Assembly: GCF_007655135.1 (NCBI RefSeq)
Contig: NC_045133.1
Span: 20,433,845 to 20,497,844, forward strand
DNA from: Punica granatum
Lineage: Eukaryota > Streptophyta > Magnoliopsida > Myrtales > Lythraceae
Length of the DNA: 64,000 bases
Reading direction: 5' to 3'
Positions 34,041 through 46,254 of the stretch are shown one piece after another (the stretch's first letter is position 1; every line of letters starts with the position of its first letter). Under the pieces are notes generated by a model. The model did not search any database, was not told the origin of the DNA, and saw nothing but the letters and a program-made list of their open reading frames with translations. The position numbers were made by a program, and so were the translations under genes.

Positions 34041-34876
34041 GGATTAATCACCTAGAAAAACACGACATTTACACTTTTTACTAAATATAACACGGCTTTT
34101 GAAAAATAGCACAAAACGACACGACCTTAGCATTTTCTCGTAAATATAGCACAACCTTTGGAGAGTAGCATAAAAAGACACGACATTTGCACTTTTTTCC
34201 TAAATATGGCAAGACTTTTTAAAAATAGGGCAAATTACAAAAAAAAAACCCAAGTTTTGTAAAATGTCTCAGTTTTGTCCTAAATTTTGTTTTGTAACAA
34301 AAAAAACCATAAGTTTTCTAAAATGTCTCAAAAATGACCTCCGTTATAACTTCCGTCAATTTTTGCCTACGTGTGACCTACGTGGACTGTTAAAGGGACC
34401 CACTAGCCTACGTGTGACCTACGTGAACTGTTAAAGGGACCCACCATCAGCAGCAAAAATTGACGGAAGTTATAACGGAAGTCATTTTTGAGACATTTTA
34501 TAAAACTTGTGGTTTTTTTTGTTACAAAACAAAATTTAGGACAAAATTGAGACATTTTACAAAATTTGGATTTTTTTTTGTAATTTACCCTTAAAAATAA
34601 TACAAAAAAACGCAACCTTCAAGCGCGATCATCTTTTTTAACATGATAAAATCGTAACTAAACTTGAAAGTCGAGCCATTCTGTACTATTTTTTAAAAGT
34701 CGTATTATATTCAGAAAAAAGTCCAAAGATCGTGCCTTCTTGTTCTATTCTCTAGAGGCCATACTATATTTATGAAAAAATGTAAAAAAGCCATGTATTT
34801 TTGTATTGTTTTCTAAAAGTCGTACTATATTTAAAAAAAAAAGCACAAAGGCCGTAGTTTTCTATGTGATTAACCA
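34041..34876. mobile_element. Foldback MITE (unit B copy) with nested element
   Basis: Same termini as 29215-29681 and the same flanking TAATTAATA (34032-34040, 34877-34885). It is enlarged by the nested MITE at 34228-34590. It lies just downstream of the TruB stop codon. Confidence 0.8.
34228..34590. mobile_element. Mutator-like MITE, 363 bp
   Basis: Long inverted arms start GGGCAAATTACAAAAAAA and the complement of GGGTAAATTACAAAAAAA. A perfect 9-bp target duplication TTAAAAATA flanks it (34219-34227, 34591-34599). Unit A has the empty site near 29390, so insertion followed the duplication. The termini resemble those of the foldback at 16235-17170. An internal 41-bp tandem repeat contains CCTACGTGTGACCTACGTG. 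Confidence 0.92.
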
Positions 34877-34981
34877 TAATTAATAACATCAGATTACATT
34901 ACAGAAACATCTTCCATTTTCCTTTGTAATTGCTTGTTCTTTTGACCCAAAAAGAATGGATGAAATTACAAAAGGAAGTAT

Positions 34982-37900
34982 TCAAAAGTATGCCTTGGTG
35001 ATTGCTTCCTCTAGATCATGGAACTCCCAAGCATCATCTGCTGAATATTGCCCTGAAACACAGAGAGACAGAATAGACGTAAAGTTTAGTTTAGGGTCAA
35101 TATTGAAATCTTTGTTGGTGAAAGTTCAATACTTTCCCACTCCTTGCTTTGTATATTTCATCTCGTATACTATACAAACTATATTTCGTATACGAGATGA
35201 GATATACGAAAGGAAAACAGCTACAATGAAAACTTGCTGTTCTAACTGCTTATAGACATGACACTATTTAACACAATCTACATGCTAAATGCTCGGGTGC
35301 AATATAAGATAAACAGTGTCTGTTATTTTCTTCAAATTTAGTACATCATTGTTCGACTTCGTGGAGAAATAGCCAAAGAATCACAATCGGCAACAACAAA
35401 AAGGTTGCCAGTAAATGTTTTGTTACCGATCGAGTCTCTCCGGAGAGCAGTTAAGTGAGCGCAGCTGCAAGATCAAGAGCGGGAAAACGTCAGGATACCT
35501 GTAACCCAATGAGAAATGACATGCATTGCTTAGTACACACTAGTAGTTTAATATTATGAGGAATAACCTGCCAAGAGCTTTCCCAAGATCTGCACAAAGA
35601 GAGCGGATGTACGTTCCTTTGGAACATGTCACCCGGAATATCAAATTTTGCCTGCAAAAACATAAACCCAAATCCGAAAATCTCGAATAAGTTAATACCC
35701 ATTCATAGATCTTACTGCACCAATTAGGTGAATTAGCCATTATTTCTATATTCTGATAAAGCCAGTGTACAGTGTATCTTTACCATCCATTGCAGAATCA
35801 GGAAAACCGGAAAGTAGAAATCATCCTAGAGTTGTTTTGTTAAAATGAAATGGCATTGTTAAAAAAAAGAAAAAATCAAAATTCGAATTGTCCTCTAGAA
35901 GGCATGTCTAGTACTATAAAGAAAATAGACCCTGAAAGAGAAATTCTTAGACATGGAGGTTCTCTCATCCAATTCGAACTTGCACATGTTGGTTAGTTCC
36001 AGACAAACCTGTCCTCTAAGCTGCGTTCGATATCAAACTGGAATATCGAAATCCTTCTTGGTGAAAGTTCAATACTTTCCCCTCTCCTTGCTTTTTCATA
36101 CATCTTTTCACCGCCGACCTATCAGAAGGGGAAAGATTGCTATCAACATACCCAAGAGCAAACTATGTAGTTTGCTTCACTAATCGTAAGCTCAAGTTAA
36201 TATATAGTTACTCACCTTGATGGCAGAAAACATTGGCGGGACTTGCCAGATTTCACCCATAAAAGAGGCAGCAGCTTTCTTAATGTCTTCGTCTTTAATG
36301 TGTTCCCACGGCTCCCGTTGGATGACCTGTTTAAGTTCATTAGAAAGTAAAATAAACCATATGAAAAGTGAGAATCTATATTAGTGTGATTTATTTGCAA
36401 AGACAAACACAGGGGTGCAAGAGAGTCAAGCTCCTCTCGAGTGGCTTGGATTCGATTGGTGGGATCAAGCATATTCAAATTGAGTTTCGCAAAGCTCGAT
36501 CCGAGCTTGAGCCGTCTCAAGTTCCAACAGTACTCAGCCCCTATTGGCCTGCAAGCCCTCCGATATCTCTAAATAATTGAATAATATACTGAATCGAACC
36601 AACTAAACTCGAGCCTATAAGAATTCAATTGGTTGAGCTTGAGTCGACTTTTAAGCTCCACCCTGACAATATCAGACTTCAGTTGGCTGGGCTTGGCTCA
36701 AATGCGCCCCCATTAAGAGCAACTAAATGGCAAACAATTGTCTTACACAAATATTTGATAACAGCCACTGTTTCTAAAAGATGGAACATACTGGTGAATC
36801 AGCGTCCCAAGTTGATGTGGCCTCCCCTAAGCGAAAAACACCACTATAGCCCTTGACCATACCTTGATATCTGCAGCAAAAAAAAAATTATATATATATA
36901 TATATATATATATGAGAATACCTTTCTGGGCCCTAAAATCTGAGATCGTTATAGGAATCTCAATATAGATAAACTGTCAGTGAAATATTCATATGATGAG
37001 ATAGGGTCGACTCCTACCTGTCCACTACCTTGGTCGCTTTACCAACGCACACAATTAACAAACCAGTAGACATCGGATCAAGTGTCCCAGCATGTCCGAC
37101 CTGAAATAGGGACACAGTAAAACATGAATAATCAAGACAGCTGCTTAAGATTTGATGTACAAGTGAAAGCGGTACCTTTTTCACTTTAACCAGGCGCCGA
37201 AGCTTTCCACAGACAGTGAATGAGGTAAAACCTGGATGGCAAGATATAAATAATCTTTTAACTTCGAGCATACGTGAGAAAACAAGTTCTTTTAACTTCG
37301 GGCATACGTGAGAAAACAAGTTCTCAATTTTGTCTTTAGATGATATTAGAATTGCAACAGCTAATCTACTATTTGTAACTTTTTGTATTATCTCACAACA
37401 CATACCCCAAAATTAAGGAAAATATTCGACACATATCATAGATTTTTCAATGGATCATCGTGAATGGAATTAAATACTATATTTACAAACAGAAGCAACT
37501 ACAGCAAGAAAGTTTCTCCGAAGAGTGATTCCCTGCAGCTCTGAATCAGCTAGAATTTGCTAGACTCAGCAGTTTTATTTACCAAAAGAATAGAAGAGTC
37601 AAAGAATCTCCTTTTAGAAAGAAAGAAATTCTTGTACTAAACATTGTAATCATCTGCAACCTACGGCAGCATAATGCATATTACTGGATTCAACAGTAGT
37701 ATAAGCAGAAAAACAAAAATGGCACTATCTTTCATTCTCATCTAGGCCATATTCCTCCTAGCAATCCTAATGATTGGATTATATCGAATAGGCATAGACT
37801 TAAATGCAGGACACATCATGTATGAGTGAATGGAAATGAGGCTCCACTTGAGCATAAATAAACAAAATATATCATATCATATAGCAAACCCGCACCATCC

Positions 37901-38950
37901 TGGTCAAATATTCTCTGACATAAAATAGGCATTAACTCATGGTTGGCAGGATAGAACCGGGACATATTCTGCACAAGAGCATTCTATACCATGATCCCAT
38001 ACAAATGATTCATGTCCAACTTGACAAAACTCCATGAAGAGGATAAACTCACCTTTGGGCTTGTTCACCAAGACTACTGTCCCATGAGGGCCATCCCACC
38101 TCGGAGGAAGCTCGGTGCTCCGAGTCAAGACATAAGGTTCCGCTTCCGCACTCTCACCGGGGACTTTCTTCAAACACTTGAAGAACTCTTCCACCTTCTT
38201 CTCAACCACATCCTTCTTCTCCCCTTTCTCCCCTGCATTCTCCGTCTCATCCTCAAAGAACACCAACCCTTTATCATCTCCGACCCCAGCAGCCCTTCCC
38301 TTCTTTGCATCAGCCCTCGCGCTCAAGCTTGCCCTCAAACTTGAACCCGACTGCCCGGGCTCGAGGAAGGCCTTGTCTAGGGAATGCTCGGGGAAGTACT
38401 TCTTCTCCAACTGGTACACCATCTTATAGTGCTTGTCCTTCTCCCACGGATACGCGAAAGTGTCGTAGAAGTACAACTCCTCCTCCCTCTTGTGCAGCCG
38501 GTTGAACTCCACGACCTCGGGCTGCAACTCGACAAACCCCTCATTCCTGTCCCTCCTGCTGTCGTCCTCCGAGTCAGAGCCGTACATCCTCTTCATCCTC
38601 TTGCTATAGTACTTCCTCTTCGACTTGTCCATCCCCGGGCTCATCGACTGCGACCCGGGCCTGTCTGATGAGAGCTTCCTATCGACCCAGTCATCGAAGC
38701 CGAGCTCAACGTCGGGATTCTCCGGTTCCGGTGGATCAGGGGCGGAATTGGGGCGGCCGAGACGAGCCCGAGCCGGGCGGGCGGGCGGGGACTGAGCAGG
38801 GTGGCTGACAATCATGTCGTACTGAAGAGGGTAAGGAGTGGAGATGGTGGAGAGGAGTTTGACTGAGAGAGGGAAAGTGGGGCAGAGTAATGGGCGGACG
38901 AATCGGAGGGACTTGTGGGTTAGAGAGAGAGATTTTGCTGCGACCGCCAT
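34982..38950 (-). CDS. TruB-type tRNA pseudouridine synthase, organelle-targeted candidate
   Basis: Nine exons: 38053-38950, 37176-37231, 37018-37100, 36792-36870, 36216-36326, 36009-36118, 35568-35651, 35427-35464 and 34982-35052. All have GT-AG borders and sum to 1530 nt (509 aa). TruB enzymes convert a uridine to pseudouridine, classically U55 of tRNA. Core motifs: [12 protein letters not shown] (motif I, about 293-304), [14 protein letters not shown] with catalytic Asp about 326, [41 protein letters not shown] and [17 protein letters not shown]. No PUA domain follows. The first about 285 residues are an extension: a basic, Ser-rich start ([20 protein letters not shown]) fitting a transit peptide, then charged linker. 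Start is the first ATG of a long open exon. The last exon is duplicated at 29787-29857. Confidence 0.93.
35159..35199. other. 12-bp perfect inverted repeat in the TruB last intron
   Basis: CATCTCGTATAC (35159-35170) and GTATACGAGATG (35188-35199) with a 17-base loop. Unit A has the same structure near 29964 with one mismatched base. It could form a hairpin in the pre-mRNA; no function is implied by sequence alone. Confidence 0.7.
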
Positions 38951-41572
38951 TGATGAAGCTGGAAACTGCTCTGCTCGCCGAATTTAAAAGGGTTCTTTTA
39001 TATACAAATCAAGAAACAAACAACGACATGACTAACGGGAACAGTTCTTGAAGATCTTCGTCGTCTTCATCTGCTGCTTCTGTGTTCTGCTAATGTTTGG
39101 AGGCTGTCGTCCCTATGCTCGGAGAAACAGGGGACTCTCTGGAACAAGCACAGTTCAACCGTAACATCGCAGGTTGAGGGGCAAACTGCATACGAGGAGT
39201 CCCATTGCAGACTGTGACACAGAATTGGGCTGTCGATTTGGACAGCCCACTCGTAGCCCAATGAGACCAAAGGCATATATCTTAATAAAAAATGTCCAGA
39301 TAACAAAAAAGCGAAAAAACCAAAGTGAAATGAATTACCTTCAAAGCATCAAAATAAAAATAAAAATAAAAATAAAGATAAACAAAAAAAAAGGAAAAAA
39401 CCAAAGTGAAATCGATTCGAAAACCCGAATATTCAAAAACATGATTTGGTTATGATGCCATCTTTCATGAAAGTTTTTCAACCGTTTGGTTTTTGGTTTT
39501 TGGTTTTTGGTTTTTGGTTTTTAAAGATAAATATCGAAAAATTGAACCGTATACGTAGATATATTAGATTTTTGACACGCGGACTCTTGCAACTCTATCA
39601 TGAAACAAAATTTTTCTCTGTGTATTGAGCTAAGACTTCAATTTGTTTTGCTACATTCTGTATTATAAATTTAAGTTATGTTGCTACTTTTTCGATTATG
39701 GGCTTTCTTGGAAATTACTTTGTTGATGATTTTTTGTCGTTCGTGATGTATGATATTGCTATCCATTGACGACTTTCCCAGTAAATAAAAGCTGATCTGG
39801 AATACGGCTTGCCACGGGAATTATTTTTGGGCATGGATCTTGATATCCGAAAATTCAATTGGTCTTAACTAATTCATTCAAATAAGGGTCGGTCTATTAA
39901 GTGGTAAAGCTCTCTTAGCGTGAATTTTTTGCATTCATAAAAACTCGAACTCGAAACTTTATTTAAGCGAACAAACGTCGAATCACTTTAAATATGATTA
40001 CAATTTTCATTTCTTAAAAAACCAAACTTAGATTAAATTATGCTTGAGCCAAAAGCCCCATCAAATCAGAGCAGCGCACTGCCTAATTTGGGATGCTGGC
40101 CGGGGCCCACTGCCACCTCTGACTATAGAGATGTTTTGTCACTTCGCCGAGCTCGCTTAGGCCAGAGAAGGCCAATGTCGAGCTCGGAGCCTCCTCAAAC
40201 CACGACTGAAATTTTGAGCGGATTTGCAGTGTTGAGAGGGCTCGAGCCTGGCCGCCCTCGAGCCTATACAAGGTTGATGGAGCTAAGGACGAATCTTTTT
40301 GATAGTTCATGAGAAACGGTTCTTGTGAATGCACTATGTTTGGATTGGTTTGGGAAAGAAATAAACTCGGTTAAACTTCAAAATACTTGGATGGATAAAA
40401 AAGGACGAGAAAAAAAGAAGAGACTTGACGTACATATAATTGGATTTTGAAGCGATATTTTATGTCACTGTACTAAAACCTTTCTTCTAAGTATTCATCT
40501 TACTTATAGTAGACAAGAAGAATATTATTAGCATGTGGTTGTAAACTAAGCGAAAGAGGCACTCCGATCCAAGTTTGGTTGGTGATAGGGCAAAAGATGC
40601 TAAGCCAGGCCTAGAGCCACCCACCGTGGTTGTCCTGAAACACTGCATTTTGTTTGGCGAAAAACCTTTATCAATTTGGATGAACAATCCATCGAAAGGA
40701 GGCGAACAATCGGATGCTCCGATTATTTGAATAATACTGCGTTTATTTTGGTGAATGTTAGGGTAAAAATATACGAATCTGTAATTGTTCCAAGTCCAAG
40801 CATTTTATGGGTATATCTGGTCGCTCTTCGATTTAAATTGGAATGATTTTTCAGTACAGGATCATAAGCGGCAGACGAGAAGCTCAAACAGCTTGGGTAA
40901 GGGAAACGGTGGACATCCGCGCAGGGACTCAAAATCTCGTACCAAAGAGCATCGTAATTCTTTATTATGGGAATGTCATGAAACCTGACGAGTTTTCCCT
41001 AAAATCTAATTTCTATAATGAAACATAGATTATATGTGTTCGAAATGCACATATACAGCTGTTACATCGATCCGATCTAGAAAATCCCCCCCCCCCCCCC
41101 GGGACTTGCTTCAACTAATAGTAAGAGAAAAATATGCACCTCACCGTTGCGATTTCCGTTTTTTTAACGGAAATGTCGTATGCAGGACATGTGACTAAGT
41201 AATAAAAAATCGGAAATTAGCGTTTCAATATTTAGCTTTTAACGCGATGTTATCCTCAATTGGACAATATCTATTCTTATGTGGACCATGACATGGCAAT
41301 TTTAGGTCAAAAAGGAGATTGAAATGCTCCAAAGGAACTTCAATTTTCGAGTGACCCAAGTATGAGGGACAGTATTTATTGAAATCGAAAAGGTACAAAA
41401 GTTCTTTTTCTTTTTTTCTTTTTTTTTTGTGAGACCATAAGTCTATTAGCTGAAACTTAATCTTATCGAAGGATGACTTAACCTTAATTATAAAATTTTT
41501 ATATGAGTTTAAAATTCCTACCCTTCATGTATATGAACTTTTTTCCCCTTCAACTATTGGCTAAAGTGTAAG
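38951..41572. other. TruB upstream and intergenic DNA, no gene
   Basis: The first 200 bases would hold the TruB promoter and leader. Simple repeats: (AAAATA)n at about 39353-39380 and (GGTTTTT)n at about 39487-39522. A possible SINE fragment lies at 39885-39985. Moderately GC-rich unassigned sequence lies at 40050-40330 and 40840-40990. Confidence 0.4.
41086..41100. repeat. Poly-C tract, 15 bases
   Basis: An uninterrupted C homopolymer followed by GGG, prone to length errors in sequencing. Confidence 0.95.
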
Positions 41573-41751
41573 TGATGCGGCAAAAGACGTGGCAAATCGG
41601 TATTTCGAGAAAAATATATTCTGACGACCTTGTCTCGAGGGAAACAGCCTCCAGATCAAAACTTACAGTCTTTGGCTATGAAAAGACGAGATTTAGGTCG
41701 AAATTCATCGTTTAGGGCCTCAAACAGGCATTTTTATGTTATGTGGGTGTC
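41573..41751 (+). mobile_element. Truncated LTR of a retrotransposon (left copy)
   Basis: Begins TGATGCGGCAAAAGACGTGG and matches 42097-42275 in direct orientation with scattered substitutions. Similarity stops where PRP6-like sequence begins, so the LTR is cut. Confidence 0.75.
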
Positions 41752-41900
41752 TTTGCTTCTGTGAAGTATGATGAGGACGACAAGGAGGCTGATGCGGTAT
41801 GGGAGGCCATCGACAAGAGGATGGACTCACAAAGAAAAAATAGGAGGGAGGCGAGGCTGAAGCAGGAAATTGAGAAAAGTACCGCGCCTTGAATCAACAG
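41752..41900 (+). pseudogene. Captured fragment of a PRP6/STA1 splicing-factor gene
   Basis: One frame encodes YDEDDKEADAVWEAIDKRMD and then RREARLKQEIEK, which I recognise as the conserved N-terminal (PRP1_N) region of plant PRP6/STABILIZED1, a U5 snRNP component for pre-mRNA splicing. After EIEK two extra bases (AG) shift the frame. Without them it would continue YRALN, close to the family's YRASN. Only about 45-50 codons remain, with no HAT/TPR repeats. It begins where the left LTR stops. This is a gene fragment carried by or joined to an LTR element, not a functional gene. Confidence 0.85.
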
Positions 41901-42041
41901 ATGAGAATGAGGATGTCAGATGTCTCTATCGAACCAATCATTGCGACAGAGTATTTTGAGTCAGAATTTTTTCCAATCATCTGTTTTGGAATATTGGCTA
42001 ACATCGATTTCCGGTCAAGTATGAAAGATGTGTATGTTGGT

Positions 42042-42275
42042 GTGGATAATTTTATCTCTGGACTCCTAGGGCGAATTCTTTCCACCCAGGGGAGAATGAT
42101 GCGGCAGAAGACATAGCAAATCGGTATCTCGAGAAAAATAGATTCTGACGACCCTATCTCGAGGGAAACAGCCTCCAGATCAAAACTCACAGCCTTTGGC
42201 TAAGAAAAGATGAGATTTAGGTCGAATTCCATCATTTAGGATCTCAAACATGCATTTTTATATTATTTGGGCGTT
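42042..42275 (+). mobile_element. Gypsy-type retrotransposon 3' remnant with right LTR
   Basis: A plus-strand frame ending at the LTR reads RANSFHPGENDAAED, the typical C-terminal end of plant Gypsy polyproteins. The purine tract CAGGGGAGAA precedes the LTR start TGATGCGGCAGAAGAC at 42097. The LTR probably continues right past 42275, but its end cannot be set because the left copy is truncated. Almost all of gag-pol is missing. Confidence 0.7.
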
Positions 42276-44024
42276 TTTGCAATTTTAGGAAAAAATTATG
42301 TCTTTCCTGCAATTTAGGTATTTTTAATTCTATTTGAGCATTGTAAAACCCTAGGGTTAAGAGAGTGGTCTATTGATTATCAATAAAAATTGGAGCTTTC
42401 ATGCTCTTTACCCAATTCTTGGATTCAATCCGAGTTGAATGCCAATTACCTAGGTATTCGAAAAATCAATGGGGAGTTGAAGATCGTAGTTCTGGTATTC
42501 GTGCGCGAATTAACGAATCTGTGATAGGTTACTCGTGTGTACGCTACGTCAGTGAATCATTTATCTATCTATGTACATCAAAATTAAAAGAGAGTTTGAA
42601 GTAGAAACTCTCATTTGATTGACATGCGAAAAAATTGTAAAATTGGTACAAAAAATTTTGAAAAGTTACGCAATTGGTACAAAAAGTTTTAAAATTGGGA
42701 GCTCAGCGGCTTCTTCCAATTCCCTTTTGAGCAAAAAAAAATTCTTCCAATTCCATCTCTCGCTCCCAAAAATTAATTAAAAAAATAACCAAAAAAACCT
42801 TGACTTAAATCGAAATAAAAATCCTCCATTTCTTTTCTGTTTCTATTTCAATCTAATAGCTCCCTTGGGCTTCCCGTTCATTCCCTGTGATAGGGAGACA
42901 GAGAGAGAAGGTCAAGCCATCGATGTTAGGAAATGGACAGCAAAGCTCAACCCGGGTATATCGTGATGTCGGCAACGGTGCCGCCCCCACAGTAGTAATA
43001 GCAGCAGTAACAGGCGACCTCACAGGGCATCGAGGACATTTTGGGTCAAACACAAGGCAGGGCACAATAACAAGAAACTACCGCCGCCGCCACCACCACC
43101 ACCAAGAAAACAACGGAGAAGGATGAAGGAAGCATTGTTAGAGGGAGAGAGAGAGAGGGGGGATCCTCTCCCCCATCATGAAGGATCCTCGGGTCCTTCT
43201 TATTGTCCAACCGCCACTCCATGACCTACAAAAATGAGGGTCTTGAGTTGTTACCCGAGAGCTCACTCTGACGCTCAAGTTAAGGGTGTATTTGGGGAGT
43301 ACATTCAAGAGAGAGAGTTTAGGAGGAATGAGCTTAATTGAGTATATCTTGTGGATCAATATTTATAGAGGAATTGGGGAGGCATCTTGGGCTTGGGTCG
43401 ACCATGGGCTAATGTGACGGGATTGGGCCGAAGCCTGTTTAATCATGCTTCTCGGGGTTCAAGACATGGGCATGTCGGGATTTGCCTATGAGCAAGAGGC
43501 TTGCCAAGACTGGGTGGAAGGGAGATTTGACAGCCCAGGTTCGACGCACTATGTTTGACAGGACAGGGTCATCGTTAAGTCTCCTAAGTTGTGTGAAAGC
43601 CCCCCATTTGGGTAGGGGCTCACCGGGTCTAGGAGGCTCATCGAGGCGCCCATGCGGGGGAGGCCAGTCAAGTGGTGGAGGTTACGGCTATGAGAGTACT
43701 TCAAGTACTCACTTATAGGTATTATAAATATTCAATAAATTCAAAAGCATTAACCATAAATAAGAATTACAAATGCCTGCGAAACACGTAGGCTACACGA
43801 CCAGTTTTATTTTACTTTCTAGCTACTTTTCAAAAAAAATTATAATTCATTCAACGCCATTTAATCCTCAAATGCTATAACATAGTTTACACATTTGAAA
43901 TTTGAATTATAGAGGCATATTAGGGAACATTACATTAGAATAGTCACAGATAGCATATTTAAGAAAGTTAAAATAATTTCATATTCAAGATTACTTGAAT
44001 GAGTTTGAGGTATAATTCTATCAT
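42276..44024. other. Intergenic, possible LTR continuation, no gene
   Basis: 42276-42560 likely includes the rest of the right LTR. 42860-43720 is GC-richer, with (GAGA)n at about 43141-43160 and a CCGCCGCCACCACC patch near 43081. Open frames there overlap in several phases and match no family I know. Confidence 0.4.
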
Positions 44025-44033
44025 AAAAATAAA

Positions 44034-44390
44034 GGGTTTTTACCCCATATATCCCATAGTTTCACATTTCTTTCAAATCATTATATACTTTTAAAATTAT
44101 CTAAAATATCTCATGGTTTATATTTTTTCTTAAATCTATCTCGGCGTTATGTTTTCCGTTAATGAAGCGTAAATAAACTCCAAATCTATCCCATGGTTTT
44201 AATTTTTTCTCAAATCTATTTTTTGTTAAAAGGGTCTCAGTGACAAATCCGTTAAATGTTGACGGAAATATAACAGTGGGATAGATTTGGAAAAAAAATG
44301 TAAAACATAGGATATTTTTGACAATTTTAAAAGCATAGGATATATTGAAAAAAAAGGTTAAATCATGGGATACATGGAGTAATTTTTCCT
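44034..44390. mobile_element. Mutator-like foldback MITE, 357 bp
   Basis: Left end GGGTTTTTACCCCATATATC, right end the complement of AGGAAAAATTACTCCATGTATC. The inverted similarity continues inward (TATCCCATAG / TATCCCATGA, TCTCATGG / TCCTATG). Flanking 9-mers AAAAATAAA (44025) and AAAAATAAT (44391) differ at the last base. Confidence 0.78.
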
Positions 44391-44770
44391 AAAAATAATT
44401 CACGATAAAGCGCAGGGATAATTTGTTAGTGAAATTCAGAGCATACGCTCTTTTTCCTCACCAAGCAAATAAAGTACCAGAAGTATTTTTGCATTTTGCC
44501 CTTTTCTTTTTGTCAAGTTACTTTCAAAATTTTCCAACTGCGATACACGTTTATCAAAAAATCAAATCCAATTCATAAAATGATCTTAGAGGAAGACGGT
44601 TTAGTATAGTATACGTTATTGATCCGGAATTACGAGGTTTCCATGCCCTTTAGTTCATTTTTCTATATTCTTATACTAAATTCATGAACCTCCTCTATAA
44701 TAAAAAGTTTCTTAATATTCATATCTTGTCATGGTGAGTCAACTTAGCATAACAACTTATATCATAAACT

Positions 44771-45293
44771 CTAGGCGTGTGCACGGATATCGGGTATATC
44801 TGGAACCTACCCATTAGGGTAGAGTTCGGGTAACTCGTATTGAAAAATAGAGTAGGGTCCGTGTATTAAAATAAAGAACAGGTGAAAACCGATTTTGATT
44901 CTTGCATATAGGGTACACATAATCAAAACCAAAACCGATACCCGGACTCGCATAATAATTTCTCACATTATATATATAGTTATATTCAGATTTTTCTATA
45001 TTTAAAAAATATAGTCACTAATTTTAAAAAAATATAAATATATGTCGACATTCTGTTTTGCTTGATTACTAATTATGGATTAGACATTTTCGATTTTATT
45101 TAGTGAGACATAAAAATTTACAAGTTCCAACATGGTACCATGAAGCTGTGGTATAATACAGGTTCTGGGTAGATTTCGATTTCAGGACTCAACATAGTAG
45201 GGTCCGGTTCCAAAATCTTAGAGCCTGTCTTTTACAAATAGAGTCCAAGTATCGTGAAAAAAAAAACAAAATACCCGGACTCGCACACCCTTG
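44771..45293. mobile_element. hAT-like repeat, candidate
   Basis: Left end CTAGGCGTGTGCACGGATATCGG. Read inward from the right: CAAGGGTGTGCGAGTCCGGG. The two are imperfect inverted repeats. Inside, GGGTCCG and CCCGGACTCG motifs recur. I could not find a convincing 8-bp target duplication. Confidence 0.5.
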
Positions 45294-46254
45294 AAAATGG
45301 AACTAATTTCTTGTCAATTGTCAATATAAATCTAAGATCGTAATTTAACTTTTCGAATGAAAAATTGTATGAGGTAATTAACTAAATCTTATAATTGATT
45401 CGAACCTATACATATAACATGCAACCTAAAAGAAAATGAAAAATGTACGTATCTATATCAATACTATATGTAAATGTATATCTATACTATACATAGAAGC
45501 ATGACAACTCTCTTGAATTTTTAATCTTTCAAAAATGACATTACCCTTGTAACTTTTTATCATACTTTTTTCGGCTCGTTAATTTTGGTCGCACATTTTT
45601 AATACATATATATATATATATATATACCGACTCTTTTGATTCATTGTTCATTTTCGACATTTTATTACCTCATTTATCTCTCGACGGAATCAATCATTTA
45701 TTACAGTTATGTTTATTATATTATTATTTCGCAACGATTTATAGTTTCGAAATTTTGTTACACCAACAATATTCATTTCCAATATATGTTGTCTCAACAG
45801 GTTCATACATTCTTTGTCCCATCGTTATGAATCACGTAATTATTTTCAAAACTTCCTATTTTCTCGATTTATGTTCAAAAAAAAATATTTGTATCCTTCG
45901 TAAATTTCTATCTTCTTTTCATACTTTTAACACGCAACTTTTTGTGTGATATGTTAGTATGACATTTTCTCACACACTTTCAATTCTCTATTCATTGTTC
46001 ATTCTCAACATTCGTTGCCTTACATGTTCTATTATATGTTACCTTAACCGAGTTAAATTTTGTATATCTCTTCTAAAGTACGACGCTTGCCAAAATGTTT
46101 CTTCAAGTTTTTTTCCTTTTTGCCCTTGGTAAACTAATAATATTATTATTTTACCCGTTACTAAAATAATATGAGTACTACTAAACATCACATCTTTTTA
46201 ATAGCATGACGTCTTGTCATTCATTTTAATAGAAAAATTAACTTATATGTATTC

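Larger units (their letters stand above)
30121..35321. repeat. Tandem segmental duplication, unit B
   Basis: Direct repeat of 24858-30120. It carries PME copy B and the true 3' end of the TruB gene, so its right part is the ancestral location. Differences from unit A: the 505-bp MITE is truncated, the 199-bp MITE is absent, and a 363-bp Mutator-like MITE is present at 34228-34590. Confidence 0.93.

Noticed and set aside
38012..38668. Plus-strand open frames of 66-110 codons
   Set aside because: Antisense shadows of TruB exon 1, which has strong codon constraint.
39487..39522. (GGTTTTT)n run as a telomere-like repeat
   Set aside because: The plant telomere unit is TTTAGGG. This is a short simple repeat of a different unit.
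42887..43126. 79-codon open frame ending in a His-rich run
   Set aside because: The His run comes from a CCACCACCACC simple repeat; no family similarity is evident.
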